A stretch of DNA of 64,000 bases from Asterella californica (Eukaryota > Streptophyta > Marchantiopsida > Marchantiales > Aytoniaceae). Shown here piece after piece: positions 29,632 through 41,200 of this stretch. Position numbers and translations under genes: made by a program. The notes under the pieces were generated by a model, which worked only from the letters and a program-made list of their open reading frames with translations, searched no databases and was not told where the DNA came from. The stretch spans positions 8,618,001 through 8,682,000 of the forward strand of contig JAYKYS010000009.1 of assembly GCA_036924285.1 (NCBI GenBank), read 5' to 3'. Positions within the stretch are counted from its first letter, which is position 1, and each line of letters starts with the position of its first letter.

Positions 29632-30020
29632 AACAGGTTAGAAATCTGTATTGACAGGTTTTCAAAACCTGTCGAAAGATGTAAGTTGTAGATTACCTGT
29701 TTAGAAACAGGTTTCTAATTACCTGTTTAGAAACAGGTTTCTAATTACCTGTTACTCAACAGGTTCCTAAAACTTGTTCAGAAACACGTTTTAGATAACC
29801 TGTTCCAAAACAGGTTCCTAAAACCTGTATCGTAAACAGGTTTTAGGAAACCTGTTTCAAAAACAGGTTCCTAAAACCGTTTCTTCAACAGGTTTTATAA
29901 AACCTGTATTTTTTAAAAAATATTTAAATTTAAAAAATTAATTTTCAATAAATATAAACGTGTTTACATCTGATCTATTCTGACCTGTTCCAAAACAGGT
30001 TTATAAAACCTGTTCCAAAA
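29632..30020. repeat. Array of AACAGGTT/AACCTGTT palindromic repeats
   Basis: About a dozen irregular copies of ACAGGTTCCTAAAACCTGT-like units, each self-complementary. They lie between the accessory gene and the transposase 3' end of transposon A. Confidence 0.85.
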
Positions 30021-30461
30021 CGAAATTCCTAAAACCTGTAATTTTTTTAAAAAAATAAATTTAATAAATAAGTTTTTAATAAATTTAAACGTGTTTACAC
30101 ACAGATTTAGGATTTATTGTTTCGGAACCTCCCTTTATATACATGTTGATACATGTTTAGGGTTACTTGTTTTGAAACGAGTTTGAAAAAACAGGGGGTT
30201 GAAAAAAAAATAGAAATTCATGCCAAAGTTTAATCACCATTCGCTGTTCCAGACATGCATGTACGCTCAAAAAACAAAGAGTTTTTATTGAAAATCTCCA
30301 TGGAAAATAAGACAGTTTCAGAGAAAACATTATCACTGTTCAACAATGATCTTCCGCTGTTCTCGATCTGCCTGCACGTTCCAGAAATGAAGAGTCTTTA
30401 GAAGATGCACCTTATCAGAGGAGGATTACTCGAACACTAAAGATAAAGAATAACTTACTTG

Positions 30462-32911
30462 TCAAGTTGTTGAACGGACACCGAACAATCTCTCTCTTAG
30501 TGTGGTCTTCCACAAGGTAGATCGAGGTGGTAACACCCGAGTTGTGGATGTCCTATGTCGTACCGATGTGTGTTGCGGTCGACACTCATAAATCTTGATG
30601 GGCTCTCGAACAATGTTCTCATTCCAATCCATGGCGCATGCAGCAAGTCGCGCCTCATGAGTTTTTTGGAAGTGAATCCTCTTAGTGGCAAACTTGCATA
30701 TCACTGAGTTGAATGTCTCAGACATGTAGTTCTCTCGCGCTCGTGTGTAGAACCGCATCTTAGCCGGCGTTATGGCCCGTTGAAGAAAAGCCACCATGGC
30801 AATATGCGTCAGAGAATCTACAGTACATGAATACCGAATTCAGTGTAGACATCATACATCGACAGAACCGAAATGAGTTTAGGGAATATCAAAGAGAAGT
30901 AAACTTGCTCTTCTCGTAATACTTGTCAACTGCTGGTCGGTTCAAGTCGTAACCATCGCAGCAAGGTCTTTGTGTTCCAGTCAGCCGTTGTAAGATGAAA
31001 CAAGATAAATGGTCCCCTGTCCAATGGTCTACTGCGTTCCTAATGCTAAACACAAGGTAGAGCAATCGTCCTCCTCTTGAGCATAACGACCATCAGGTCC
31101 CACGGTCCTTCGCGCATTCAGTTGACAACAAATGTAAATCCAGCCCTTCAACTTGTCAGCAATGCCATGCTCAGATAGCTCCGGGTACATCAAACGTTGA
31201 AATCTCATCGAGCCTCTCTCCTCTAGATGCCTAAGTTGTGCCACTCGCTGAACTAACACATGCTTGTTACCAACTATCAGAGCTCCTTGAAGACGAAGCC
31301 AAGTCACCAAATGTCGCTTGGTCAAGAGCTCCAAGTCAGCAATCACTTCGGCGTCCTCCACACCGTCAGGGGGTCGCTTTTTGGTCTGTAGGTCCACCAA
31401 AAACTTCTTCACCACGTTCTTACACTTGTGCCATAAATCCTTTTGAGACACAATCCCGTGACGAAGCAATATGGCATCCACAGAGGATTTATCGTCATGT
31501 ACCACCTCATCGGACACGATGCCACGAGCGATCAAGCGCTGAATACCGATCTCAAACGCACGATCCTCTATAAGCCACGAGTTGTTGCCGACCTCAACGC
31601 GTGTCATGTTCATCATCTCAATGACACGTCCATCATGAGCAGCAATGAATGCACATGTACCATTGTACCCATTCCTCGTAGAATCGTATCGCAGATCAGC
31701 ATACACTACAAAATTACCTAGCAGATGACAAAAATAAACAAAAAATCAAATAATTCTCCGTGTGGCAAAATGCATAAAGTATCTCTCTAAGCATACAAAC
31801 AATAAATAATACAGCTAAGATGAGCATGAGGTCAAAAATTTCTCAATACGTACGAAAAATAGGTGTTTAACTCTTAAAGTCAACGCTCGAGAAGTTCCAG
31901 AAGGTAACTCATTCAAGTCGGGAAAGTGTCTCCTCATCACTTCACTTTGCACTTCATCCTTCAGTCTTGCCCATTGATCCAACGTCGCCTCCACCCATCC
32001 AATCTCACGATGTTTCCCACTCTGGAAATAAAAAAAATGGGTCCTCGACACTGGAGCCAACCCTCCCTCTATATACACCGAGTCTAATTGGGAAAACCCT
32101 AAACCGGCACATAGTGCTGCACTATAAAGCCTATGAGTGATGTCTGGGACATGATTGTACATCTCCATCTGTGTTGATCTCCAACCGTATGTGTGATGAT
32201 CTGGGCAGATAAGCTTTACAGACCAGCTCTGATGGATAGACGAGATTATGAGAGGTAGAAAGAAGTGCTCGCACCCATGGTGAGGACATTTCACTCTAAA
32301 CAGTTGGAAGAGCTCTCTCAGTCTAGACTGTGCCAGAAAACCGTATACGGGGAGCGGATCAACTTGAGCTCCTACAACACTTTCATCCTCTCTCCTCACG
32401 GTCCCAGTGACCGGCACCTCTGGCACTTGTGAATCAAGTACGACCTCAGCTAGTGTCGGTATGGTCTGTCCATCCTAAACAACAATATGAGAATAATAAA
32501 CAAGATATTTTGAAAAACATTCAGACAAATATGCTTGCAAAGTGGAAAACAATGTACCTGAGTCAAGGTCGAATGGACGCCAAGAGCGTGTAAGACTAAC
32601 GGATCAGCGTCAAATTCTCCATCATCCGCGTCTGTAGCATCTACCTCCAGAACACCCTCCTCTGGGATTACATCTGGATCTGTGGGTATCACTTCAGCCT
32701 CCCTAGCCATCTGATCTATTCTGGCATCAGCGGTAGAGAAAAGAAACCTCAACACTGTAGCGTGCCCAGCTGTAGGTCCCAATAGTCTCATCAACTGAAC
32801 ATAACATGGAAGCAAACTCTCTGGGATCCTCACCATACCCGTAGGGACCTCCAAACATCCTCTAGGTGCATGACGATCTCCGGGGCGTCTAGGATGAACT
32901 CGTGGTGGCAT
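30462..32911 (-). pseudogene. DDE transposase gene of transposon A, multi-exon, probably frameshifted
   Basis: Spliced minus-strand gene aligned exon by exon to the transposon B copy. Exon 1 is 32911-32558 (start MPPRVHP), exon 2 32474-31850, and exon 3 from 31705. Exon 2 to 3 splicing restores FVLYADLRYDS. Catalytic-type motifs: DLRYDS, VVHDDKSSVD...LWHKCKN and MSETFNSV with ATKRIHF. Near 31050 the frame changes before HWTGDH, where B has SHWAGDH, with no good intron to explain it. A last exon starts near 30830 and ends at 30462. N-terminal Cys/His pairs (CPHHGC, CPDHH) form a zinc-binding region. Confidence 0.7.
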
Positions 32912-33239
32912 GATAACAATAATGCTAAGCCTGATAGTAATCAACCCTATCCGTCCGGAGGTCCAAACCTCTATTTGGTAATGAACAATACAAATTCAAG
33001 GATGACCTAAATCCTAATTAGCTTAGAACAGCTAATCAAAACTATAACCCTAATAAACACAAGACAAAACCCTCCAAAAAATAAGTCTTGTGCAAGTTGC
33101 AGAAAACAAGAAAGAGAGAGAGACAAGACTAGAAGCTCCTGAAAAAGAACTAGAGAAATGAGAGAGTGAGAACAAAGAGGAGAGCTATGGGCGAGACCCA
33201 AGCTCTCCCCCTCCAAGCTGGAAGGGCCAAAAGGGACTC

Positions 33240-33440
33240 CTGCCAGCCGAAATTTGGCTGACAGGAGCCTCCTGACGTCCGCGCGTCAGGAGGCCCTTCT
33301 CTGGACGCCGGAAATCATTTCCAGCGCCGGAAACCAGTAGAAAAAACCGCGCGGGCCGGGGAGAAATGGGACGTCGGGAGCTACTTTGTTCTCAGGGAAC
33401 AAGCAGCCTGCACCCCGTGCAGGCTGCTTGTTCTTCTCTT
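33240..33440. repeat. GC-rich long palindromes upstream of the transposase in transposon A
   Basis: The hairpin GAACAAGCAGCCTGCAC/GTGCAGGCTGCTTGTTC (17-bp arms, 33398-33433) and a CCTCCTGACG/CGTCAGGAGG palindrome near 33269-33294. Both lie between the transposase start and the right terminus. Likely protein-binding or cruciform-prone subterminal sites. Confidence 0.8.
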
Positions 33441-34962
33441 CTTTGGTTTGGCTCTTCTAACCTGCAGGAGTTTTGCACAAGGTCTTTTCAAAATTCAAAT
33501 TTTGAGAATATTCTTTTCAATTGACTGAGATTGATTTCAAACGTTGCTGAGCCGTTAGATATCGGCTGGAGGTCATCAAGGGCTCATTTTGTAGGTCTAC
33601 ATCTACTCTTTCATTCAAGAGGTAGATGACAAGTTCTCGTTCAGAAATAAATACAATAGGTACAGGCGCAGTTCAGGTGGGCACTCCCGCATTCACTAAT
33701 CAGCACGAGTTCGTCACTAAACTGATTAGCGGTGGTATATCCCACCGCTAATGTACTGCCTCTTGTGGTATAAGAGTGCATTATGTATAGAGTAATACAT
33801 TCTTAAGAGTGCATTATGTCCTTTGAAGGTCATAGCCGAAACGGAGACATGAAACAGAAGTAATGCACGACTAAGAGTGCATTTGACAGCCTAAAGGTTT
33901 GCATGAATTTTTAAACAACCTGGTTTAACTACTTTTTGCATACAGTTAGAGGAAAGGTGGAAGCTTCGAAAGATCTCTTGCCCTAAGGAAATAAGGAACA
34001 AGAATAGCTGTACTGAAATAGTAGTATAGCTACCCACTGATGATTTCTCCTCATTATACCATACTACAACTCCTTCCTATACTACTCCGTGTGCCTTGTG
34101 AAACACGTAACGCAATGAACGACGACGCGACGTGAAACACGCGATGCAATGACTCCGTGTGCCAAGTTACTGTACTAATTGTTGTCAGTTTTAGTCAGAA
34201 ATATACTTCCTCAGTCCCTCGAAGTTCAAACTTTCTTCCTCAGTCCTCATACCGACTAATGAACGTTTTGTGCACCGATACCTTCGGTGAATAAAGATCC
34301 ATAGTATGAGACTACTTTGCAAGCACGAGTGAACAGTGAAAGATGATGGATTGATCGGGGTCTAACGTCAGACTCACTGGACATGCAGAAATTTGCTTTG
34401 ATCACACCCTGAGTACATCGTTGTGTTTGATCACATCTCTGTTATCGTTGTGTTGTTTGATCGCACGCATGACGGGTGATACCACTTCGTGTGCCATGTC
34501 AACTCACAGCATAGAGTATAAATGTAAGCTTTTTGGCACATATAGTCTAAGTGTACATGTTGACGGAAGAAGAGCACAAAGACGAGAGCCATTTGAAAAA
34601 CCATGTAGCTACGAAAGGCAAATGTGCTATGAAATGCTAAGCTTTCTTTTTTTGTGAAGAGTGAGACTAGTAAGGTGGGATGGCAAATAGAACGCAGATT
34701 TTTTCACTGGTTAGTTTGTGAGTTTGCAATTTTGAGATTAGTGAGTTTGTGAATTGTAGAGACTAGTCCGGTTTGGCTGGACGATAGAATTCTAGAGCTA
34801 GGTCATGGATTTTTATCACTGGTTGCTTTGGAATATCCAAATAATCACCGTTGTGTTTTATCATTACAGAATATAAAACAGTTTTTGTTTCATGTCGGAC
34901 AGAATAGATGGTCATTCAGAAGTTCAAAGAGATCAGAGAGGGGTTTAAACCCCCCCTCCAAG

Positions 34963-34970
34963 TATAAAAA
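34963..34970 (+). promoter_or_regulatory. Possible TATA box of the transposon B accessory gene
   Basis: TATAAAAA after a GGGGTTTAAACCCC palindrome, mirroring the arrangement at 28219 in transposon A. Confidence 0.4.
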
Positions 34971-35084
34971 GGGCCTGAGGAGGGGCCACGGGCTGGCCAT
35001 TTGACGGTCAGCCTGTGGGGCAGCTACTGGACGGAGGGCGCGGGGGCTGCCCCGACCGCTCAGTCCTGCCACACAGCAGGCTGC

Positions 35085-35165
35085 TGTGTGCTGAGCAGTC
35101 TGCGCGCGCAGACTGCTCATGTGATCTCCTTGCTGTGAGCAGTCTGCGTGCGCGCAGACTGCTCC
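35085..35165. repeat. GC-rich palindromes of transposon B
   Basis: Two near-copies of a perfect palindrome built from GAGCAGTCTGCGC and its complement (about 35093-35118 and 35139-35165), preceded by ACACAGCAGGCTGCTGTGT. They sit in the leader region of the accessory gene. Confidence 0.85.
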
Positions 35166-35461
35166 AATGTGCCTTTTTGAAAACTCGCCGACTCTTCTTC
35201 TATCGCAGACTCCGTTTTTTCTTTTCGTCGCCTCGCCGCCGTGTTCGATTAGTCTCTAGAGAAAGGACTTCCGGGATTTTGTGCTTGTAAAATCATCGAA
35301 GGTGCGCTTGTTTTTTCATTATCTGTCACTGCTGAGTCGTTTCTTCATGGCCGCGCGCAGTCTTACATTCTGAATCCCGCATTGTGGCTATGGAGTTGAG
35401 TTCGATGGCATGAGTAACTTCACTATCGCACTTTCAGGAATGAGTGTTAGGGGTACTTTTT

Positions 35462-35555
35462 ACGTATGACTGTGAGACTGGGTTCATCGCTGTGAGACTG
35501 GGTTCATCTGGGTTCATCGCTGTGAGACTGGGTTCATCGCTGTGAGACTTTCATG
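35462..35555 (+). repeat. Tandem repeats before the transposon B accessory gene
   Basis: Four copies of CTGTGAGACTGGGTTCATCG, about 20 bases each, one shortened. Confidence 0.85.
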
Positions 35556-35675
35556 AGAGCTTGGCTTTTGGCAGATTCTGCAGACATTGTGTACGATTTT
35601 ACTTTGTTTTTTTTCTTCTCCATAGGTTCTTGGTCTTCTGATCGAAAATTTCTCTTCTTTGCAGTCTTTTGCATA

Positions 35676-36062
35676 ATGCCTCACAGCGAGAAGGATAGCC
35701 GTGTGAGGTGGGACAATGTCGGGGAATACTGGATTATCAAGGGAGGGGCTCTTTGTGATCGTGAATATCGTGTTTGTGATGATGAACTGCGGGAATGGTT
35801 TCCCCTGTTTGCCAAAGCAGCGAAGGAGGTGTCTGATATCAAAGAAGCTCGGGTAGTCTTTGATAGTGACCATGAACTGCTTGGGTGTCTCGCTGCTGCG
35901 TTTTCTGAGAAAATTGCCAAGAAGCAACGCTATCAAGTTTACAGAGAGTTGGCTATGATCTTGGGGTATAGAGATCGCAAAGAACTGCCATCTTGCCTTG
36001 AGGAAGCTGTGAAGGCTGAGCTAAGTGAGGAATCAGAGATTTTTATTGGCTTCTTGCCTTAG
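35676..36062 (+). CDS. Accessory protein of transposon B
   Basis: 128 aa from ATG 35676, which follows a good 3' splice signal (TTCTCTTCTTTGCAG at about 35650-35664), so a leader intron is likely. Homologous over its length to the transposon A protein at 29005: both begin MPH and share VRW/VRP, W-x-I/V-x-GG, QRYQVYRELAMILGY, DRKELPSCLEEAVKAE and a FIGF/FVGF end. The family is unknown to me. Acidic and basic residues alternate, and no nuclear-import or zinc motif is obvious. Confidence 0.78.
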   Translation: MPHSEKDSRVRWDNVGEYWIIKGGALCDREYRVCDDELREWFPLFAKAAKEVSDIKEARVVFDSDHELLGCLAAAFSEKIAKKQRYQVYRELAMILGYRDRKELPSCLEEAVKAELSEESEIFIGFLP

Positions 36063-36109
36063 GACTGAAATATTCCGTCCTTTATACTGAGAAGTAAAGC
36101 TCCTCCGCA

Positions 36110-36362
36110 GATGCTTGAACTCTGTTGCTCTCAGTGACAGGTTTGAAATTTTCGTTTTGAAACTTGTTATATTATCAGGTGAGCTCTTTCTGGTTGCTGC
36201 CTGAACTTTGTAGTTCTCAGTTACAGGTTCGAAATTTCTGTTTTGGAAACTGCGTGAGCTCTTTCTGGTGGCTGCCTGAACTTTGCTGCTCTTGTGACAG
36301 GTTTGAAATTTCTGTAATTTGTTATATTGTGGGGTGAGCTCTTTCTGGTTGCTGTCTTTTCA
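36110..36362 (+). repeat. Tandem repeat of about 80 bp in transposon B
   Basis: Three to four units with GTGAGCTCTTTCTGG, GCTGCCTGAACTTTG and ACAGGTTTGAAATTTCTG. They lie just downstream of the accessory stop, the position of the AACAGGTT array in transposon A. Confidence 0.85.
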
Positions 36363-36462
36363 CAGGATTGCGAATTTCTGGCTTAGCTTCTGGATTAGTG
36401 GTTGATTTATCATTCGTTTTATGGTGGATGGTTTGGACGTTAGGCATTCATTTTTGCACCCG

Positions 36463-36548
36463 GGTTAGCCGGTCCAGGAGCTTCTTAGCTCCTGCGAAAG
36501 ACCACCCCAGTCGGGGGCTATGTGGGTTCAACTCCCAGTGGTCTTCTC
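36463..36548 (+). ncRNA. Structured RNA-like cassette with Pol III B-box-like motif, transposon B
   Basis: GTTAGCCGGTCCAGGAG, then hairpin CAGGAGCT/AGCTCCTG, then stem AAGACCAC/GTGGTCTT enclosing CCCAGTCGGGGGCT and GGGTTCAACTCCC. Loops and box-like motifs match transposon A while the stem sequences differ yet still pair. The best reading is a Pol III-type small RNA or structured 3' element of the accessory transcript. Confidence 0.5.
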
Positions 36549-37032
36549 TGTTATCTCTAAGGTGCCAAGAAACTACTACTCTAACAAAATCAAAGAGTCT
36601 CACAACCTCGAAAGACAGTAACAGAGAATACAAAAAAACTTGAGTTATAGCTCTACATAAAACTGAGCATATAACCTGAAATCACATCTGATTCATAAAA
36701 CAAATGCTCCAAGCTTCCAACCTCCGAAAGGTGAGATAATCCGCGATAATATTGACTAGTGCAAAAATTACAGTCTCAAAAGATGAAAATAGTTTATCAA
36801 AAATGAAGGGGTTGAGTGCAGAAGAAGCTATTGATAACTCTGTATATTGATGATTGACTAGATAGCTATAAATTCGACCCATAGTGTACTGCATTCCTGC
36901 AACAATATTTATATGACCTTGATTAGTTTTGAGCATAGCATAGTGAAAATCTAAATAAATATAAGTACTATCATTCCTGCTGAAATATGAAATAAATGAA
37001 AATAGTTTGGTAGTACTGACCAATGAGCTTGA

Positions 37033-39263
37033 TTAGTGTCCAAATATTTTTTTTCGGAGCTCATCTTTCCATTCAGATGTACGACGTACAAGAACTCGAT
37101 TGAAGGCAGGTCGTCGTCGAACTGTGGTATCGTTCTGCCGGCGTTTTCTTCTCATAATCATCTCTCTACGAATATTCTCGTTCCAATCTAAGGCAGCACA
37201 CGCAAGCCGAGCCAAGTGTGACTGGTCCCAATGAATCCTCTTCGTCGCAAACTTATTGATCACCGAATGAAATGTCTCGCTCATGAAGTTCTCCCGAGCT
37301 TTTGTGTAATAACGCATCTTCAACCACGTGAAATGCTTCTCGAGAAATGCCGACATCGCAAGATGTGTACGACCTCCAAGTGGGAACCGAGCCCCCTCTC
37401 CGTTAGCTCTAGATACACATTCTCGATCACCAGGGAGAATACGACAGTCGGAGTGATCCCCCGCCCAATGTGATGCCGCGGTCAAGATATCAAATACCAT
37501 AATATGCGGATGCTCATCACCTCTGAAACACATAAAAATTATATAAGGACGGACACTATAATTGTACGAGTTATATAGAAACAATAGGAGAGTTCAATGA
37601 TCAATGATACCTGTCACGTGCGGCACGAGCACATGTATAGATCCATGACTTCAACTTGTAGGTAATGTCATTTGCAGCCAACTCCGGGTACTTCAATCCA
37701 CGTGTGCGTTCAGGTTCCCAATAATCTTCGGCTGAAAGTCCCAACTCCTCAGCGACACGGTTCACTAGTACCGCTTTACTTCCAGCAAGGGGTAGACCTT
37801 TTGCTCGACAAAAAACCTTCAACATTGGTACTGAAAATACCGAAAGCTCTGTCCTACTACGAGCCTCTTCAATACTTTGATCCGAAGAGGACATCTTCGC
37901 ATCTTGTAGATCGTCCTTGAATTTTTGCACGATATTCTTAGTCTTGTGCCACAAATCCTTTTGATTGCAGATACCATGCCTACATCACATCTTTGCAAGT
38001 AAGTGTGTGAACCACCAAAGAGTTCAAGATACAAATTCATGACTTTTTTGATCAACAAATGGATTTTGTCTTACGTACATGTCAATAATCGTGTCCACAT
38101 TCCGGTTATCATCATGGATGATCTCTGAGATGAGGATGCCCTTGTCCAAAAGTAGAGCTATGCCCTTCTCCACCGCAGCAGTTTCGATCTTCCAAGAACT
38201 AGTGGCTTCAACCCTCGTCATGGTGACCATCTCAATCACACTATTGTCTGCAGCATTGATAAAGGGTACGGTCCCATGATACCCATTTCGAGATGAATCC
38301 CATCGACAATCTACATACAGGACTAGCGGCTCTGCAGTTCATATACTCATGAAGGTTAGATATACAATAAAAATATACATAGAATAGATACATGTCACTA
38401 CAAACATCCATCTTACCTGTGGATGATAGCAGAGACGCATGCATTGTCTCTTTTTTTGCTGCCCATAACTCCTCTACAGCAATACACCAACCAATAGCAC
38501 GTCCAATGCCGCTTTGAAAGTCATACCAATGAGACTCACTAGGCACGCTCAAACCCATTGCCTCCAACATGCTTGCAACTGATGTATAGCTGAGTCCAGC
38601 ACAAAGAGCGGCATGGTACATTTGCCCAATAATATCAAGTGACCCTCGATCATACTCCATCTCTCCCGACACAAAAATCGTCTGATGTCCGTTGTCACAA
38701 GTGAACTTCAGCTGCCAACACTGGAGGTAAGCGGTGATAGCTGGAGCTAGACAATAAAGAAGACATCCTTGACGAGGACACTTCGGACGGAAGACCTCAC
38801 AGAATTCTATAATCTTTGCTCGACCCCATAAACCGTACTGAGCGTCCTTGTGTTCTCGAGGTGCAATCTCGATCTCAACAAGCTCATCCTCCTCCAACCC
38901 ATGCACCGGATCATCACAAGGTCCGAAGTGGTGCTGACTGTCTGGAATCATCATATGACTATCCTCTACATTATCTACAACCATATCCTCAACTGGCTCT
39001 ATGTCATCGACATCAGCAGGCTCTACTTGCGCAACACGATCAACACGTCCTCTCTCCAAACCCTCTATACGTCCAGACGCTCCGTCCAACAACCACCTTA
39101 GACATTGAGCATGTGTGGCAGCAGGACCTAACGCATGACGCAGTCGATTATAAGAATCCAACATGTCCTCAGGTATCCGAATAACTTGAGAGGTATCCGG
39201 CCGTCTCCTACGGTGATAGTTGATCCCGTCACTACTGAACTGCCCCCAACGTCTCTCCGCCAT
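37033..39263 (-). CDS. DDE transposase of transposon B, four exons, apparently intact
   Basis: Exons 39263-38417, 38331-38079, 37979-37611 and 37522-37033 join in phase with GT-AG introns to give 652 aa. Exon 1 has an N-terminal region with paired Cys (CPRQGC; CDNGHQ), then MYHAALCAGLSY. Later exons hold VDCRWDSSRNG, HDDNRNVD...DLWHKTKN, ASHWAGDHSDC and MSETFHSVINKFATKR. The spaced D...D...E fits an RNase H-fold transposase related to an uncharacterised animal family with a similar D-x-R-x-DS motif. I cannot place it in a named superfamily. It would cut and insert the element in the nucleus. Confidence 0.75.
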
Positions 39264-41200
39264 AGAGACAACTACTATAAGTGAAAAAAACCAAATTCAG
39301 ATTACCGTGGAAATACTAAATAGATTATGTGTCTAGCTTCATGACATCTTGTCCCTCATATACTATTATACTAATGCATCAATAAAACAAAAAAACTACA
39401 AAAATATCCAACTTCAAACCCTAGACAGAAGAAAAATAAAGCAGAGCAAAACATGAAACAACAATAGAAATCATGAAAAACAGCTCATGGGTGTAAATAC
39501 CTGTCTCAAGAACAAATAAATGTGTAAATTACCTCCTCCTTTCTCACAGAAATATACTCCAAATTAGTTCCTCAAATCTGCGAAGAGCTCACAAAGTATT
39601 CAATTTAGTCATATTACATAAAACATTATAAAACATTCTAGATGTCTAAACTATATGCGAGTACAAAAGACACTACTTAGCTTAGGATCTGAAAAGTTAC
39701 CAGGAGAGAGGAGGAGGCCAGCAACTTCTTTGTGCAAGTGCACAATGAGGATTCAAGGGAGAGAGGAGAGGAAAGACCTCACCTTCGCTGGCTTGGTCAC
39801 GGGAGAGGAGGGGCTGGCAGAGTTTCCCAGGAGGAAAGGACAGTCAGTAGTCACAGCCCCTGACGCAGTACAATCTTGTTACAAACTGCCCTTGTTTCAG
39901 GGCAGCTGCCCAAATGGAAAATGAATTCAAATTTTGAAAATTGACTGCCCGCTTTACATGATTGGCTGAGAGTATTTTGGCTCTCCTAGACTTTGTAGTA
40001 GCCGGAAAACGTTTTTGACTTTGCCAAGAATGTAGTGTATCCAAACCGCTGTCAAACGATACTAAGCTGACCGGAAATGGCTCACTACAGGTGCCGTAAA
40101 TTTATTTCGCGTTTTCTCTGGGTTACCCAGATTTCACTTTTTTCTCTATCTGTTCCCGAAAAGTGAGGACTCTGGGTAACCCAGACCCTATGTACTTGGA
40201 GGCGGGGTTTAAGAGCACAAAAGAAAACTTCCAAGTTGCAAAGAGGATTAGTGAAACGTGAATTTCCACTGCGATTTAAAAGCAAAACATGAACTCGTGA
40301 TGATGCCGTTAAAAAAAAACAGGGAGCAAATTGGCCATGAAAGCTCACACAGGAGTCGATATATTGTGGGTCTTTAGCAACCGAGTTGATAAAATTCAGA
40401 AACTAGTCATGCAGCAAATTCTCATAAAATTTTCAACACAGTAACCAGACGACAACAGACTTCCTTGATGGAGAATTTGATAAATTTACTTTTGAATGTA
40501 GAGACCCCTACAGACTTGTGCTGACGCACGTCCTATGATCATGATACGAGTGACATCGAAAGTAATCTGTCCATCACGACTGCTTTCTTGTCAGTAATTT
40601 GAATTAACTAAACATTACTATCTCGGACGATCCGTAATGCGAACTGCAGAGTCAAAGTCTCAGTCATAGTCCTTAAACCACCTGGGTCCCTATTTTAGCG
40701 ATGGGTTAACCCACCTCTAATCATTTTAGTCGTGATTTAGGAAAATCAGACGGAGTTGGGTTTATCCACCAGTAATGCGGACACTTGTCACGAATTTATT
40801 CGTTACTCTGTGATCTTCATCTACGGTGCAAAACGTTCGTCTCTTTGAGACCTAAGATCTGAACCAGTCTTGACTCAAAATGGATGTCTGACGTGGACAA
40901 TAAGACAAAGATAAGATTTTGATATCTGTGACAGAATCTTGAAAATATTCTGTTTTTGAATTTCAAAAAGTTCTAATATGAAGTTATTTTGTTATTGTGA
41001 CAAAGTGAATTCGAAATAAGAACAATGTGTACCTGAAAAGCAAAAAAGAGAGAAAAATTCTGGCTCCAGGCAGTCCGTCACTATTCGATGCAGGTCTGGC
41101 TTAAGCGGCAGAATGCCACATCAGCAGGGTGCCAGGACGCCCCTTTTATAGGGGACCTGGTGGTTTAAGATAGTTATGTTCGACCCACAGTTCCGGACTC
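39264..41200. other. Non-coding right arm of transposon B
   Basis: No gene seen. Contains a local inverted repeat CTGGGTTACCCAG...CTGGGTAACCCAG at about 40118-40189, and low-complexity sequence. Confidence 0.6.

Larger units (their letters stand above)
28190..33783. mobile_element. DNA transposon A (5.6 kb) with transposase and accessory gene
   Basis: Ends are inverted repeats: TAATGCGCTCTTA + ACCACAAG at 28190 and, on the other strand, TAATGCACTCTTA + ACCACAAG at 33783. Imperfect 9-bp direct repeats flank them: TGTATAGGG (28181-28189) and TGTATAGAG (33784-33792). More copies of the same motif occur just outside the right end (near 33800 and 33874), so the true terminus could be slightly further out. 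Inside are a minus-strand DDE transposase (damaged) and a plus-strand small gene, transcribed divergently from the opposite end. Confidence 0.7.

Noticed and set aside
29632..30020. CRISPR-like array
   Set aside because: Repeats are irregular and palindromic with no constant spacers, and the genome is eukaryotic.
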